From Flavobacteriaceae bacterium (lineage in GTDB: Bacteria > Bacteroidota > Bacteroidia > Flavobacteriales > Flavobacteriaceae), in contig JABXHN010000038.1 in assembly GCA_013373635.1 (NCBI GenBank), forward strand, positions 27,860 through 91,859: a stretch of 64,000 nt of DNA. The letters are read 5' to 3'. The position numbers were made by a program, and so were the translations under genes. The notes under the pieces were generated by a model that saw only the letters and a program-made list of their open reading frames with translations, searched no databases and was not told where the DNA came from. Positions 18,651 through 27,472 of the stretch are shown piece after piece. Within the stretch, counting starts at the first letter, position 1. The number at the start of each line of letters is the position of its first letter.

Positions 18651-19981
18651 CTGTTAAACTTAAGTCTTTTGGCGTTTCTTTGTTTAGAGAATTCTCCGTT
18701 TTGATATCCCAAATGTCCATTGACAAAGGTATGAGTAACGCGATTTGAAAATTCGACTCCCTCAAAAGGAGACCAACCACATTTATAGGCAATATTTTCT
18801 TTGGACACCATCCACTTTGAATTTGGAGCTACCACAGTTATATCCGCATAATAACCTTCTCTGAGGTATCCCCTATCCGTTATATCGAATAATATTGCTG
18901 GGTTATGACACATTTTTTGAACGATTTGCTCTAGTGAAATAAGACCTTGCTCATATTTTTGCATCATCCCAACTAGAGAGTGTTGAACGAGTGGACCTCC
19001 CGATGGAGCCGTCAAATAGGTATTGTTCTTTTCTTCAATGGTATGAGGAGCGTGATCGGTAGCAACAATATCGATTCGATCGTCCAATAAAGCGTTCCAT
19101 AGACCTTCTCGATCTTGGGCTGATTTTACGGCAGGGTTCCACTTAATGAGACTCCCTTTTTCTTTGTAATCTTCTTGACTAAACCACAGGTGATGTAAAC
19201 AAACCTCAGCGGTTATTTTCTTTTCACTCAAAGGTATGTCGTTAGTAAAAAGAGCTGTTTCAATAGCTGTCGATAAATGAAACACATGTAATCGAGCTCC
19301 AGTTTGCTTTGCGAGTTCAATCGCTCTTGAAGACGATAAATAGCAAGCTTCAGCTGATCTTATTTCAGAATGCATACCCATTGGAATTGCATCACCGTAC
19401 TGTTCTTTTGCCGCTTCTAAATTTCTTCTGATGGTTCCCTCATCTTCACAATGTGCTGAGATAACAAGTGGTGTTGCCTTAAAAATACCTTCGATGACCT
19501 TTTCGTCATCGACTAGCATATTTCCAGTGGAAGATCCCAAAAACAGTTTAACACCTGAAGTTGCTTTTGGATCCAATCGCTTCAATTCTTCCAAATTATC
19601 ATTAGTTCCTCCAAACAAAAAAGAGTAGTTAGCAAAAGAACTCGCTGCTCCCATTGCCATCTTTTCTTCCAAACGTTCAATGGTAACTGTCTGAGGATTG
19701 GTGTTGGGTTGTTCCATAAAGGAGGTAACACCTCCAGCTAGAGCTGCTCTACTCTCCGAAGCAATATCTCCCTTATGAGTAAGTCCGGGTTCTCTAAAGT
19801 GAACCTGATCGTCGATCACTCCAGGAAATACATAGGATCCGTTCAAGTCGATCACCTCAGCCACTTCAGAACTCAAATTAGCTCCAATTTTATCAATTCG
19901 CTCTCCTTTAATTAACAGATCTGCCTCGTAAATACGACCTTCATTAACTAGTTTTCCATTCTTGAGTAAAAACGTTCCCAT
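18647..19981 (-). CDS. pyrC: Dihydroorotase-like amidohydrolase
   Basis: A 444-residue amidohydrolase of the type I dihydroorotase group, which closes carbamoyl-aspartate to dihydroorotate in pyrimidine synthesis. Visible motifs are VHFREPGLTHKGD (residues 60-72), GVKLFLGSSTGNM with the Lys that would be carboxylated, ISAHCEDE, LHVFHLST and VATDHAPHT with the catalytic Asp. One odd point: the usual D-x-H-x-H metal motif reads D-D-Q-V-H (residues 57-61), so the first His is Gln. The start codon overlaps the upstream glycosyltransferase stop by one base (TAATG). It may be a true dihydroorotase with altered metal binding or a paralogue with another role. Confidence 0.85.
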   Translation of the reverse strand: MGTFLLKNGKLVNEGRIYEADLLIKGERIDKIGANLSSEVAEVIDLNGSYVFPGVIDDQVHFREPGLTHKGDIASESRAALAGGVTSFMEQPNTNPQTVTIERLEEKMAMGAASSFANYSFLFGGTNDNLEELKRLDPKATSGVKLFLGSSTGNMLVDDEKVIEGIFKATPLVISAHCEDEGTIRRNLEAAKEQYGDAIPMGMHSEIRSAEACYLSSSRAIELAKQTGARLHVFHLSTAIETALFTNDIPLSEKKITAEVCLHHLWFSQEDYKEKGSLIKWNPAVKSAQDREGLWNALLDDRIDIVATDHAPHTIEEKNNTYLTAPSGGPLVQHSLVGMMQKYEQGLISLEQIVQKMCHNPAILFDITDRGYLREGYYADITVVAPNSKWMVSKENIAYKCGWSPFEGVEFSNRVTHTFVNGHLGYQNGEFSKQRNAKRLKFNR

Positions 19982-20709
19982 TAAAAATTCTTTTTGTTAA
20001 ATATACTGTTGAATTTTAATTGAATTACCCCCAAAATTCCCTCTTTGATAATCGATGAGGACATTTTAGAATAACCCTTTTCTCTATCCTTAAAAACAAT
20101 AGAGACTTCTTTGATCTTAAATTTCTTTTTATAAGCTTTAAATTTCATTTCAATTTGAAATGCATAGCCTACAAATTTAACCTGATCCAAATCTATTGCC
20201 TCTAAAACACTTCTGTGGTAACACACAAAACCAGCTGTAGGATCTTGAACTCTCATCCCTGTAATCAATTTTACATAGATGGAAGCTCCCACTGACAATA
20301 AAACCCTCTTAAGTGGCCAATTGACCACGTTAATTCCTCTGATATACCTTGAGCCAACAGACACATCAGCTCCCAACTCACATGCTTTATTTAACCGAAT
20401 TAAATCTTCAGGATTGTGAGAAAAATCGGCATCCATTTCAAAAACATAGTCAAAATTTCTAGCTAGAGCCCATTTAAATCCATGAATATAGGCTTTTCCC
20501 AATCCTTCTTTTTCTTTCCTGATCTCCAAATAAAGTCGATCTGTAAATTCCTGTTGAAGTGCTTTGACTATTTCAAAAGTGCCATCTGGAGAATTATCAT
20601 CCACAATCAACACTGAAAATGGAATCTTTAATGAAAAAACCGCTCTAATGATGGCTTCAACATTTTCCTTTTCATTGTAAGTAGGTATGATTACCAGACG
20701 TTTGGACAT
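19981..20709 (-). CDS. Polyprenol-phosphate mannosyltransferase-like GT2 enzyme
   Basis: A 242-residue family 2 glycosyltransferase resembling dolichol-phosphate mannose synthase (DPM1). It shows the N-terminal IIPTYNEKENV motif, DDNSPDGT, and the metal-binding DADFSHNP (DxD equivalent). It is a soluble form without C-terminal membrane segments. It should transfer a hexose from a nucleotide sugar to a polyprenyl phosphate at the cytoplasmic face, supplying glycosylation of exported polymers or proteins. It heads the operon with the dihydroorotase-like gene and DUF4296. Confidence 0.92.
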   Translation of the reverse strand: MSKRLVIIPTYNEKENVEAIIRAVFSLKIPFSVLIVDDNSPDGTFEIVKALQQEFTDRLYLEIRKEKEGLGKAYIHGFKWALARNFDYVFEMDADFSHNPEDLIRLNKACELGADVSVGSRYIRGINVVNWPLKRVLLSVGASIYVKLITGMRVQDPTAGFVCYHRSVLEAIDLDQVKFVGYAFQIEMKFKAYKKKFKIKEVSIVFKDREKGYSKMSSSIIKEGILGVIQLKFNSIFNKKNF

Positions 20710-20723
20710 AGGTGAAATTTCTA

Positions 20724-20731
20724 CAAAAATA
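20724..20731 (-). promoter_or_regulatory. Candidate -7 box before the GT2 gene
   Basis: The minus strand reads TATTTTTG, matching TAnnTTTG, 15 bases before the start codon at 20709. The leader would be very short. No clear -33 element was found. Confidence 0.4.
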
Positions 20732-20774
20732 ACAATTAGGGAGCAGAAGAAGCCCTCTAGAGCGGATTAATTTG

Positions 20775-20782
20775 TAATTTTG
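20775..20782 (+). promoter_or_regulatory. Candidate -7 box before DUF4271
   Basis: The plus strand reads TAATTTTG, matching TAnnTTTG, 39 bases before the GTG start at 20822. No -33 TTG was found at a suitable distance. Confidence 0.4.
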
Positions 20783-20821
20783 AATTCAATTATTACAAAC
20801 CAATAGACCGAGCAATTAAAG

Positions 20822-21478
20822 GTGGATACAACTCTTAGAACCGTATTTCAGGAAGACTGGATGGCACTACTTCTGGTGAGTTCACTAATGCTATTGAGTT
20901 GGTCTAAATTTTTATATCCTCAACGCTACAGTCAATTTAAATATGTTTTGATCAATCAAAAGTATCTGTTGAGTTTTCACAAAGGAAAAATGCTCACACA
21001 TCCCTTCGCTCTTATAATGAGTTTTACAGCTTGGATCAATCTGAGTTTATTTGTTTACCTACTTATTCCGGATTTAGTTCCTCATTTGAATTTGTATTTT
21101 GAACTGTCCTTTTTACACATAGCAATGTATACCGCTGCCTTCCTCATGATCAAGGCTTGGGTTCAAATACTCCTATCAGAAGTGTTTGAAAATCAAATCA
21201 TAAGAAGACTACAATTTTCCAAAATAAGCATTTTGAGCTTCAATTCCTGGATCTTAACACTGAGTTCCCTTTTATTGATTTACCTCTCAAACCACAACCT
21301 AATTATCATATATTCAACTATTTCACTCTTTTTACTACTATATACGATTGGTTATATTAATGTGCTACGAATTCACAAAAACCAGCTTTTTAAACAGATA
21401 TTATATTTTATTCTGTATCTTTGCGCCTTGGAAATTGCACCAATATTGATCATTATTAATTATCTCAAGATTGCATAA
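20822..21478 (+). CDS. DUF4271 integral membrane protein
   Basis: A 218-residue hydrophobic protein with about six membrane segments, matching the DUF4271 family that almost always precedes hemD in Flavobacteriaceae. The start is taken as GTG, because family members begin with a short charged stretch before an E/N-D-W motif (here QEDWMALLL) and the first ATG would fall inside that motif. It is 6 bases ahead of hemD. No function is established. Confidence 0.82.
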   Translation: MDTTLRTVFQEDWMALLLVSSLMLLSWSKFLYPQRYSQFKYVLINQKYLLSFHKGKMLTHPFALIMSFTAWINLSLFVYLLIPDLVPHLNLYFELSFLHIAMYTAAFLMIKAWVQILLSEVFENQIIRRLQFSKISILSFNSWILTLSSLLLIYLSNHNLIIIYSTISLFLLLYTIGYINVLRIHKNQLFKQILYFILYLCALEIAPILIIINYLKIA

Positions 21479-21484
21479 TTATTT

Positions 21485-22225
21485 ATGAAAGTAAAAACAA
21501 TCCTAGTTTCACAACCGGAACCAAAAGTTGAAAACTCACCATATACTAGACTTATAGAAAAGGAAAAGGTAAAAGTTGATTTTAGACCTTTTATTCATGT
21601 CGAAGGAGTAGATGCGAAAGAAGTAAGACAGCAGAAAATTGACCTAAAAGAATTTTCAGCTATTATTTTGACTAGTAGAAAATCCGTTGATCATTTCTTT
21701 AGATTAGCTGAGGAGATGCGTTTTAAGGTGCCTGACACACTTAAGTACTTTTGTATGTCAGAAGCTGTTGCTTATTACTTACAAAAATACGTAGTCTACA
21801 GAAAACGTAAAATCTATGTGGGGAATCATACCTTTAAAGATTTAGCGCCGTTGATTAAGAAATACAAAGACGAAAAATTCTTACTTCCAAGTTCTGATGT
21901 ATTAAAGCCGATAATTCCTGAAACTTTAAACGAATTAGGAGTTAATTGGAAAAGAGGAATCTTTTACAAAACAGTGATCAGCGATCTTTCTGATCTTAGC
22001 GATGTTACTTATGATGTTTTAGTATTCTTTTCTCCATCTGGAATCGAGTCCTTATTTAAGAACTTCCCAGATTTCAAACAAAACAATACGAGAATAGCCG
22101 TTTATGGAAACTCGACTATTGAAGCTGCTAAAAAGGCAAAATTAAGAGTAGATATTGCTGCTCCAACTCCTGAAGCTCCTTCGATGACGATGGCGATTCA
22201 AAACTATATTAAATCGAACAAATAA
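21485..22225 (+). CDS. hemD: Uroporphyrinogen-III synthase
   Basis: A 246-residue HemD-fold protein that closes hydroxymethylbilane to uroporphyrinogen III in haem synthesis. The two alternating alpha/beta domains are recognisable by ILTSRKSVDHFF, DVLVFFSPSGIESL and the C-terminal PTPEAPSMTMAI stretch (HemD usually ends with a PT-x-E/x-x-M motif). Sequence conservation in this family is low and the call rests on pattern and on the DUF4271-hemD pairing. Confidence 0.88.
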   Translation: MKVKTILVSQPEPKVENSPYTRLIEKEKVKVDFRPFIHVEGVDAKEVRQQKIDLKEFSAIILTSRKSVDHFFRLAEEMRFKVPDTLKYFCMSEAVAYYLQKYVVYRKRKIYVGNHTFKDLAPLIKKYKDEKFLLPSSDVLKPIIPETLNELGVNWKRGIFYKTVISDLSDLSDVTYDVLVFFSPSGIESLFKNFPDFKQNNTRIAVYGNSTIEAAKKAKLRVDIAAPTPEAPSMTMAIQNYIKSNK

Positions 22226-22248
22226 CACTCGATTGATCATCCCATATC

Positions 22249-22272
22249 AAAGGCCTTTTTAGGCCTTTTTTT
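22249..22272 (+). terminator. Intrinsic terminator after hemD
   Basis: AAAGGCCT (22249-22256) pairs with AGGCCTTT (22261-22268) and is followed by more T. It lies 24 bases after the hemD stop. Confidence 0.85.
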
Positions 22273-22277
22273 AATTC

Positions 22278-22308
22278 AAAAAACAAGGCCAGCTCCCCAG
22301 CTGGCCTT
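22278..22308 (-). terminator. Intrinsic terminator after pckA
   Basis: A perfect 10-bp stem, AAGGCCAGCT (22285-22294) with AGCTGGCCTT (22299-22308), and a CCCC loop. The A-rich stretch at 22278-22283 gives a T-run on the minus strand, so it ends the pckA transcript. It sits back to back with the hemD terminator. Confidence 0.85.
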
Positions 22309-22345
22309 AATCATTAAACATGAACCATCACATGACAACGTCACA

Positions 22346-23980
22346 CTACAACATCGTAGTTTTTCTTGAATATCGCACAGGTCCTCCTCTTCTGATTTCC
22401 TCAGAAGTGTCAGCCTCGAATTTCTTAAAGTTATCTTTAAAGGCATGCGCCAATTTAAATGCAGCATCGTAATAAGATCCAGCATCTCCTAACCAAGATT
22501 GTCTTGGGCTTAAAATTTCATCGGGTACTCCTGGGCATTTTCTTGGTTGAGCAGTACCAAACACAGAATGGATGTGATAGTGATCGTAATCGTAAGGACC
22601 TAAATCACCACGCATCGCTGCATTGATCATCGCTCTTGTATATTTGAGTTTCATACGAGAACCTACTCCGTAAGGACCTCCAGTCCATCCAGTGTTGACC
22701 AACCATACATCAACACCTGCAGCAGTCATTTTTTCAGAAAGCATTTCTGCGTATTTTGCAGGGTGAAGCGGCATAAATGGCGCTCCAAAACAAGCTGAGA
22801 ATGAAGGCTGAGGTTCTTTTACACCTGCCTCGGTTCCAGCAACTTTAGCAGTATATCCAGAAATAAAGTGATAGGCTGCTTGAGCGGCGTTTAATTTAGA
22901 TATTGGAGGCAATACACCAAAAGCATCTGCTGTTAAGAAGAAGATGTTTTTTGGATTTGAAGCGATGGAAGGAACTTGAATATTTGGAATAAAATCAATT
23001 GGATAACTCACACGTGTATTTTGTGTAATACTGCTATCTGTATAATCTACTACTCCATTTTCATCTGCGATGACATTTTCTAGAATGGCTCCTTTTTTAA
23101 TAGCTCCAAATATTTCTGGTTCTTTTTCAGCAGATAGATCGATCACTTTTGCATAACAACCACCTTCGAAGTTGAAGACCTTGTTTTCTTTGGTCCAACC
23201 GTGTTCATCATCACCGATGAGCTTTCTAGAGGCATCGGCAGAAAGGGTTGTTTTTCCCGTACCAGATAATCCGAAGAAAATAGAAGTATCTCCATCTTCT
23301 CCAACATTAGCTGAACAGTGCATTGGAAGCACCTCTTGATATACTGGAAGCACAAAGTTCAACACAGAGAAAATACCTTTTTTGATCTCACCTGTATAAG
23401 CAGTTCCACCAACGATAATTTTCTTCTTGGTAAAGTTGATGATCGCAAAGTTTTCTTGTCTTGTTCCGTCAATTGCGGGATCTGCCAAAAATCCAGGAGC
23501 GTTTAATACAGTCCATTCTGGATTTAAATGCTCTAATTCTTCCTCTGTTGGACGAATAAACATATTGTAGGCAAACATATTTGACCATGGATATTCAGTT
23601 ACCACTCTTAGAGGCATATGATACTTTTCATCTGCACAGGCATAAGCATCTCTAACATAGATTTCACAATCAGATAAATAGTGAGCTACTTTGTCGTAAA
23701 GAGCATCAAATTTAGCGGCACTAAATGGAATATTGATATCACCCCACCAAACTTTATCTTTAGTCGTGTGATCTTTTACGATAAATCGATCTAATGGAGA
23801 ACGACCTGTAAACTTACCTGTATTAATCGCAAGGGCTCCTGTACTTGAAATAAAACCCATATCCTTTTTTATCGCATCCTCAGTTAATTGATCTGGGGTA
23901 TCTTGGTAGTGAATAATATCACTAGTGATACCTATTGACCTTAAAGAAACTGTAAGTTTTGGTTCTCTTGTAATACTCAT
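22346..23980 (-). CDS. pckA: Phosphoenolpyruvate carboxykinase (ATP)
   Basis: Gluconeogenic enzyme converting oxaloacetate and ATP to PEP, CO2 and ADP. The 544-residue protein contains the kinase-1a P-loop GLSGTGKTTLSAD near residues 240-252, the metal-binding IFFGLSG and LIGDDEHGW regions, and NTGWTGGPYGVG. Length is normal. It is a single gene with its own candidate promoter and terminator, typical for flavobacteria living on amino acids or organic acids. Confidence 0.97.
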   Translation of the reverse strand: MSITREPKLTVSLRSIGITSDIIHYQDTPDQLTEDAIKKDMGFISSTGALAINTGKFTGRSPLDRFIVKDHTTKDKVWWGDINIPFSAAKFDALYDKVAHYLSDCEIYVRDAYACADEKYHMPLRVVTEYPWSNMFAYNMFIRPTEEELEHLNPEWTVLNAPGFLADPAIDGTRQENFAIINFTKKKIIVGGTAYTGEIKKGIFSVLNFVLPVYQEVLPMHCSANVGEDGDTSIFFGLSGTGKTTLSADASRKLIGDDEHGWTKENKVFNFEGGCYAKVIDLSAEKEPEIFGAIKKGAILENVIADENGVVDYTDSSITQNTRVSYPIDFIPNIQVPSIASNPKNIFFLTADAFGVLPPISKLNAAQAAYHFISGYTAKVAGTEAGVKEPQPSFSACFGAPFMPLHPAKYAEMLSEKMTAAGVDVWLVNTGWTGGPYGVGSRMKLKYTRAMINAAMRGDLGPYDYDHYHIHSVFGTAQPRKCPGVPDEILSPRQSWLGDAGSYYDAAFKLAHAFKDNFKKFEADTSEEIRRGGPVRYSRKTTML

Positions 23981-24025
23981 AATGATTTATTTAATGTTAT
24001 AAAATGATCTAACTAAATTCTTTGA

Positions 24026-24033
24026 CAAAGATA
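24026..24033 (-). promoter_or_regulatory. Candidate -7 box for pckA
   Basis: The minus strand reads TATCTTTG, a full TAnnTTTG match, 46 bases before the start codon. No convincing -33 element was found. Confidence 0.45.
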
Positions 24034-24078
24034 CAGCCAGAAAAAATGAAGCGTTATGACTTATATCATATTGAATTA

Positions 24079-24462
24079 TTAGGACTTTTTAAATGTGTAA
24101 ATGGCTGCCAAAATCCACCCGATTAAAAACAGTATTCCTCCTATTGGAGTCAGGTATACCACAAAGTTTAAATCGATTCCCAAAAGTGGAAATAAGTAGT
24201 ATACATAAATGGATCCAGAGAACAAGAAAATGCCCCCTAAAAACAAATAAAACAAGCGCTTTTGCTCTTTGAAATCAAAGCGATTGAAGCTGCTAATGAT
24301 TAGAAGTACTACACTGTGAATCATCTGATAATAGACTGCTGTTTTAAATGACTCTAAAGCCTTAGATTCAAGTACTTCACTTAGAGCGTGAGCCCCAAAA
24401 GCACCCAAGGCAACAGCTGTAAATCCCAATAGAAAAGCAGTTGTTAAAATTGTTTTATTCAT
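24079..24462 (-). CDS. DUF423 small membrane protein
   Basis: A 127-residue protein with four hydrophobic segments. The N-terminal FGAHALSEVLE and the MIHSVVLL stretch are the DUF423 (YgdD-like) signature. It is an inner-membrane protein of unknown function. It is divergent from the saccharopine dehydrogenase-like gene and upstream of pckA on the same strand, with a 98-base gap that contains the pckA -7 box. Confidence 0.88.
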   Translation of the reverse strand: MNKTILTTAFLLGFTAVALGAFGAHALSEVLESKALESFKTAVYYQMIHSVVLLIISSFNRFDFKEQKRLFYLFLGGIFLFSGSIYVYYLFPLLGIDLNFVVYLTPIGGILFLIGWILAAIYTFKKS

Positions 24463-24543
24463 AACTTTTTATATATTTATAGTTATATATGTAAAAATAC
24501 ATATCTTAATCAATACATCAAATTTACAATATAAAAAAAGCAG

Positions 24544-25917
24544 ATGCGTCGAAAAATCGGTTTAATTGGAGCAGGAAAATCAACGAGTTATCTCATCGCC
24601 TATCTTTTGGATAAAAGCGATAAAGAAGGGATTCTGCTACATATTGCAGACCAGTCTTTTGATCAACTCGATCCAAAGTACATAAACCATCCAAATTTAG
24701 TGCTTCACAAAGCCAATATGTTGGATGATCAGCAGCGGTCTAAATGGATCGCATCCATGAACCTTGTCATCTCAATGCTGCCAGCACGTTTCCATCATTT
24801 AGTCGCAAGAGATTGTATCGACTCTAGGGTTCAAATGCTTACCGCATCTTATGTCAGCGATGAGATCAAAGCAATGGAAGCTGAAATTTCAGCAAAAGGG
24901 CTGCTCTTTATATTTGAAATGGGAGTCGATCCAGGAATTGACCATATGAGTGCCAAACAAGTCATCGATCGCATTAAGAGTCAGGGAGGCAAGATGCTGC
25001 TCTTTGAATCCTTTACAGGAGGGCTGGTCGCGCCCCAGAGCGATGACAATCTTTGGAATTACAAATTTACTTGGAACCCCAGAAATGTGGTGGTTGCTGG
25101 TCAAGGTGGTGCCGCTAAATTTCTTCAAGAAGGGACCTATAAATACATCCCTTATCAAAAACTTTTTAGAAGAACTGAATTTTTAGATATCGAAGGTTTT
25201 GGAAAATTTGAGGCCTATGCCAATAGAGATTCTCTAAAATATCAATCTGCTTATGAATTAGACGATATTAGAACCCTTTACAGAGGTACCATTCGAAAGG
25301 TTGGCTTTTCAAGAGCTTGGAATTTGCTTGTAGAATTAGGAATTACCGATGACAGCTATCGTATATCAAATTCAAAAGGAATGAGCTATAGAGCATTTAC
25401 CAATATGTTTCTTCCCTATTCTCCTACCAATACAGTAGAACTTAAACTCAGACATTATCTCAAGATTGATCAGGACGATATTGTATGGGACAAACTCATC
25501 GATCTCAATTTATTTAAGGACGACTGTTATATTGAAATAGACAATGGAACACCAGCTGAAATACTACAAGAAATTCTCAGCAAAAAATGGAGTCTCAAAG
25601 AAAGCGATAAGGACATGATCGTGATGTATCATCAGTTTGGATATGAGCTCAATGGAGAATTCAAACAAATCGATGCTTCTATGGGAGTTATTGGATCTGA
25701 TCATCGCTATACTGCGATGGCCAAAACAGTTGGACTCCCACTTGGAATTACCGCCATTCAAATGCTCAACAACAAATTCAATCTCAAAGGAATTCAAATA
25801 CCCATTCACAAAGACATCTACGAAATTGTTTTAAAAGAATTGAACGAATATGGAATTCACTTTAAAGAGCGCGAATGCGAATACTTAGGCTACAATCCAG
25901 AAGTTATAGGACTGTAA
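24544..25917 (+). CDS. Saccharopine dehydrogenase-family oxidoreductase
   Basis: A 457-residue NAD(P)-dependent enzyme with an N-terminal Rossmann fold (GLIGAGKSTSYL), ISMLPA in the middle of the fold, a VDPGIDHMSA stretch and a C-terminal domain typical of saccharopine reductase/dehydrogenase. By family it would split saccharopine to glutamate and aminoadipate semialdehyde in lysine breakdown, or run a similar reaction. An Lrp/AsnC regulator follows on the same strand 38 bases later, which fits an amino-acid-responsive enzyme. No lysine-ketoglutarate reductase gene is beside it. Confidence 0.88.
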   Translation: MRRKIGLIGAGKSTSYLIAYLLDKSDKEGILLHIADQSFDQLDPKYINHPNLVLHKANMLDDQQRSKWIASMNLVISMLPARFHHLVARDCIDSRVQMLTASYVSDEIKAMEAEISAKGLLFIFEMGVDPGIDHMSAKQVIDRIKSQGGKMLLFESFTGGLVAPQSDDNLWNYKFTWNPRNVVVAGQGGAAKFLQEGTYKYIPYQKLFRRTEFLDIEGFGKFEAYANRDSLKYQSAYELDDIRTLYRGTIRKVGFSRAWNLLVELGITDDSYRISNSKGMSYRAFTNMFLPYSPTNTVELKLRHYLKIDQDDIVWDKLIDLNLFKDDCYIEIDNGTPAEILQEILSKKWSLKESDKDMIVMYHQFGYELNGEFKQIDASMGVIGSDHRYTAMAKTVGLPLGITAIQMLNNKFNLKGIQIPIHKDIYEIVLKELNEYGIHFKERECEYLGYNPEVIGL

Positions 25918-25927
25918 TCTTATTTTG

Positions 25928-25935
25928 TATATTTG
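25928..25935 (+). promoter_or_regulatory. Candidate -7 box for the Lrp gene
   Basis: TATATTTG, a full TAnnTTTG match, 20 bases before the Lrp start codon. It suggests the regulator has its own promoter besides any read-through from the upstream gene. Confidence 0.4.
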
Positions 25936-25955
25936 TTACAAATTGAAATCAAATA

Positions 25956-26426
25956 ATGAACTTCACAAACAATACGTTAACTCTAGATGGTATTGACAAG
26001 GAAATCCTAAGATTTTTAATGGAAGATGCCAGAAAACCGATCTTAGAAATCGCAAGGCATATTGGAATCTCTGGAGCTGCTATTCACCAGCGACTTAGAA
26101 AATTAGAATCCTCTGGAATTATCAAGGGCTCTAAATTTATCGTAGACCCCAAGGTAGTTGGTTACAACACTATGGCCTATGTGGGTATTTTCCTTGACAA
26201 AGCCATGAGTAATCCCAAAGCGATCAAAGCGCTAAAGGATATTCCAGAAGTCTTGGAATGTCACTATACCACAGGAAACTGGTCTATTTTAATCAAAGTA
26301 CTATGTAGAGATAACGCCCATTTAATGGATTTACTCAATAAAAAAATTCAGCAAATCGAAGGGGTATCTAGAACTGAGACCTTTATCTCTCTAGATCAAC
26401 AAATCGATCGACAAATTCAATTGTAG
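25956..26426 (+). CDS. Lrp/AsnC-family transcriptional regulator
   Basis: A 156-residue regulator with an N-terminal helix-turn-helix (LDGIDKEILRFLMEDA through the recognition region GISGAAIHQRLRKLE, residues about 10-65) and a C-terminal RAM/AsnC ligand-binding domain (residues about 70-150, with ECHYTTGNWSILIKV). It lies directly behind the saccharopine dehydrogenase-like gene, so control of that gene by lysine or another amino acid is a reasonable inference. It converges on the zinc peptidase gene with one base between stops. Confidence 0.93.
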   Translation: MNFTNNTLTLDGIDKEILRFLMEDARKPILEIARHIGISGAAIHQRLRKLESSGIIKGSKFIVDPKVVGYNTMAYVGIFLDKAMSNPKAIKALKDIPEVLECHYTTGNWSILIKVLCRDNAHLMDLLNKKIQQIEGVSRTETFISLDQQIDRQIQL

Positions 26427-26427
26427 A

Positions 26428-27117
26428 TTAGTCTCTAGATCCTAAGAATCGAAGCACGAAATAGGCCAAGGTTGCCAAGGCTCCAATCGCTGCAACTAAA
26501 TAGGTTCTCGCAGCCCATTTTAAAGAATCTTTAGCTCCAGCTAATTCTTGTTGGTTTACAATGTGCTTTGCTTCCATCCATTTGATGGCGCGATTACTCG
26601 CATCGTATTCAACTGGTAGGGTCACGAGTGTAAAAGCAGTGACAATTCCATAGAGAATAATCCCCATAAGCATAAGACTCGATCCAAGTGCAGAAGTAGC
26701 CGATAAAATCAATCCTCCCATAATCACCCACTGTGATAAACCTGAAGCTACCTGTACGATGGGAACCATTTGAGAACGCATTTGTAGCCATGAATAAGCC
26801 TGAGCATGTTGAACCGCATGTCCACATTCGTGAGCAGCAACAGCTGCAGCAGCGGCATTTCTTTGAGCGTATACCGCTTCAGATAAATTAACCGTCTTGT
26901 CTTTTGGATTGTAGTGATCTGTTAACCGACCCGGTGTAGAAATCACGCGAACATCGTAGATACCGTGGTCGTGAAGCATTTTTTCAGCAACTTCTGCACC
27001 ACTCATACCATTAGAGAGATGCAATTGAGAGTACTCTTTAAATTTTCGTTTTAATTTACTGCTTACCGACATCGATACAAGCGCTATCAGTCCAATGAGA
27101 ATATAATAAGTCATCAT
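26428..27117 (-). CDS. Membrane zinc metallopeptidase (YugP/COG2738 type)
   Basis: A 229-residue membrane protein with an N-terminal anchor and the zinc motif HECGH (HExxH, residues 96-100) in AAHECGHAVQHA. This is followed by hydrophobic segments and the PVEYDASNRA motif that carries a further conserved acidic residue. All features match the COG2738 family. Substrate unknown. It is a single gene. Confidence 0.9.
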   Translation of the reverse strand: MMTYYILIGLIALVSMSVSSKLKRKFKEYSQLHLSNGMSGAEVAEKMLHDHGIYDVRVISTPGRLTDHYNPKDKTVNLSEAVYAQRNAAAAAVAAHECGHAVQHAQAYSWLQMRSQMVPIVQVASGLSQWVIMGGLILSATSALGSSLMLMGIILYGIVTAFTLVTLPVEYDASNRAIKWMEAKHIVNQQELAGAKDSLKWAARTYLVAAIGALATLAYFVLRFLGSRD

Positions 27118-27217
27118 AGTTTTAAGATTTTAGATAGAAACTTTAAAACAAAAATAGAACCAAATCGAATTCAATCTAAAAAATTAACAGACTTTAGCAG
27201 CTAACTGACAAGCTGTC

Positions 27218-27472
27218 TTATTTGTGTTTGATCTTCAGTATGATGATTGAAAGTGCCAAGAGCGCAGTAATCGTATTAGCAATAATCATCGGCATCGATT
27301 CTAAATGAATTCCATAGATGAGCCAAAGAACCACTCCTGTAAAGAACACTAAATACATCACAAGTGAAATATCCTTGGTCGATTTATCTCTATAGGATTT
27401 AACCACCTGTGGCACAAAAGCCAGAGTGGCTAGAGTAGCTGCAGCATAACCTATGAGTTCAAATGGATCCAT
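27218..27472 (-). CDS. SemiSWEET sugar transporter
   Basis: An 84-residue protein with three membrane segments and the PQ-loop motif VPQVVKSYRDKSTKDIS (about residues 20-36), the typical half-size bacterial SWEET that dimerises to pass sugars. Its start overlaps the leuS stop by one base (TAATG), an arrangement consistent with reinitiation after leuS. The transported sugar is not predictable. Confidence 0.92.
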   Translation of the reverse strand: MDPFELIGYAAATLATLAFVPQVVKSYRDKSTKDISLVMYLVFFTGVVLWLIYGIHLESMPMIIANTITALLALSIIILKIKHK

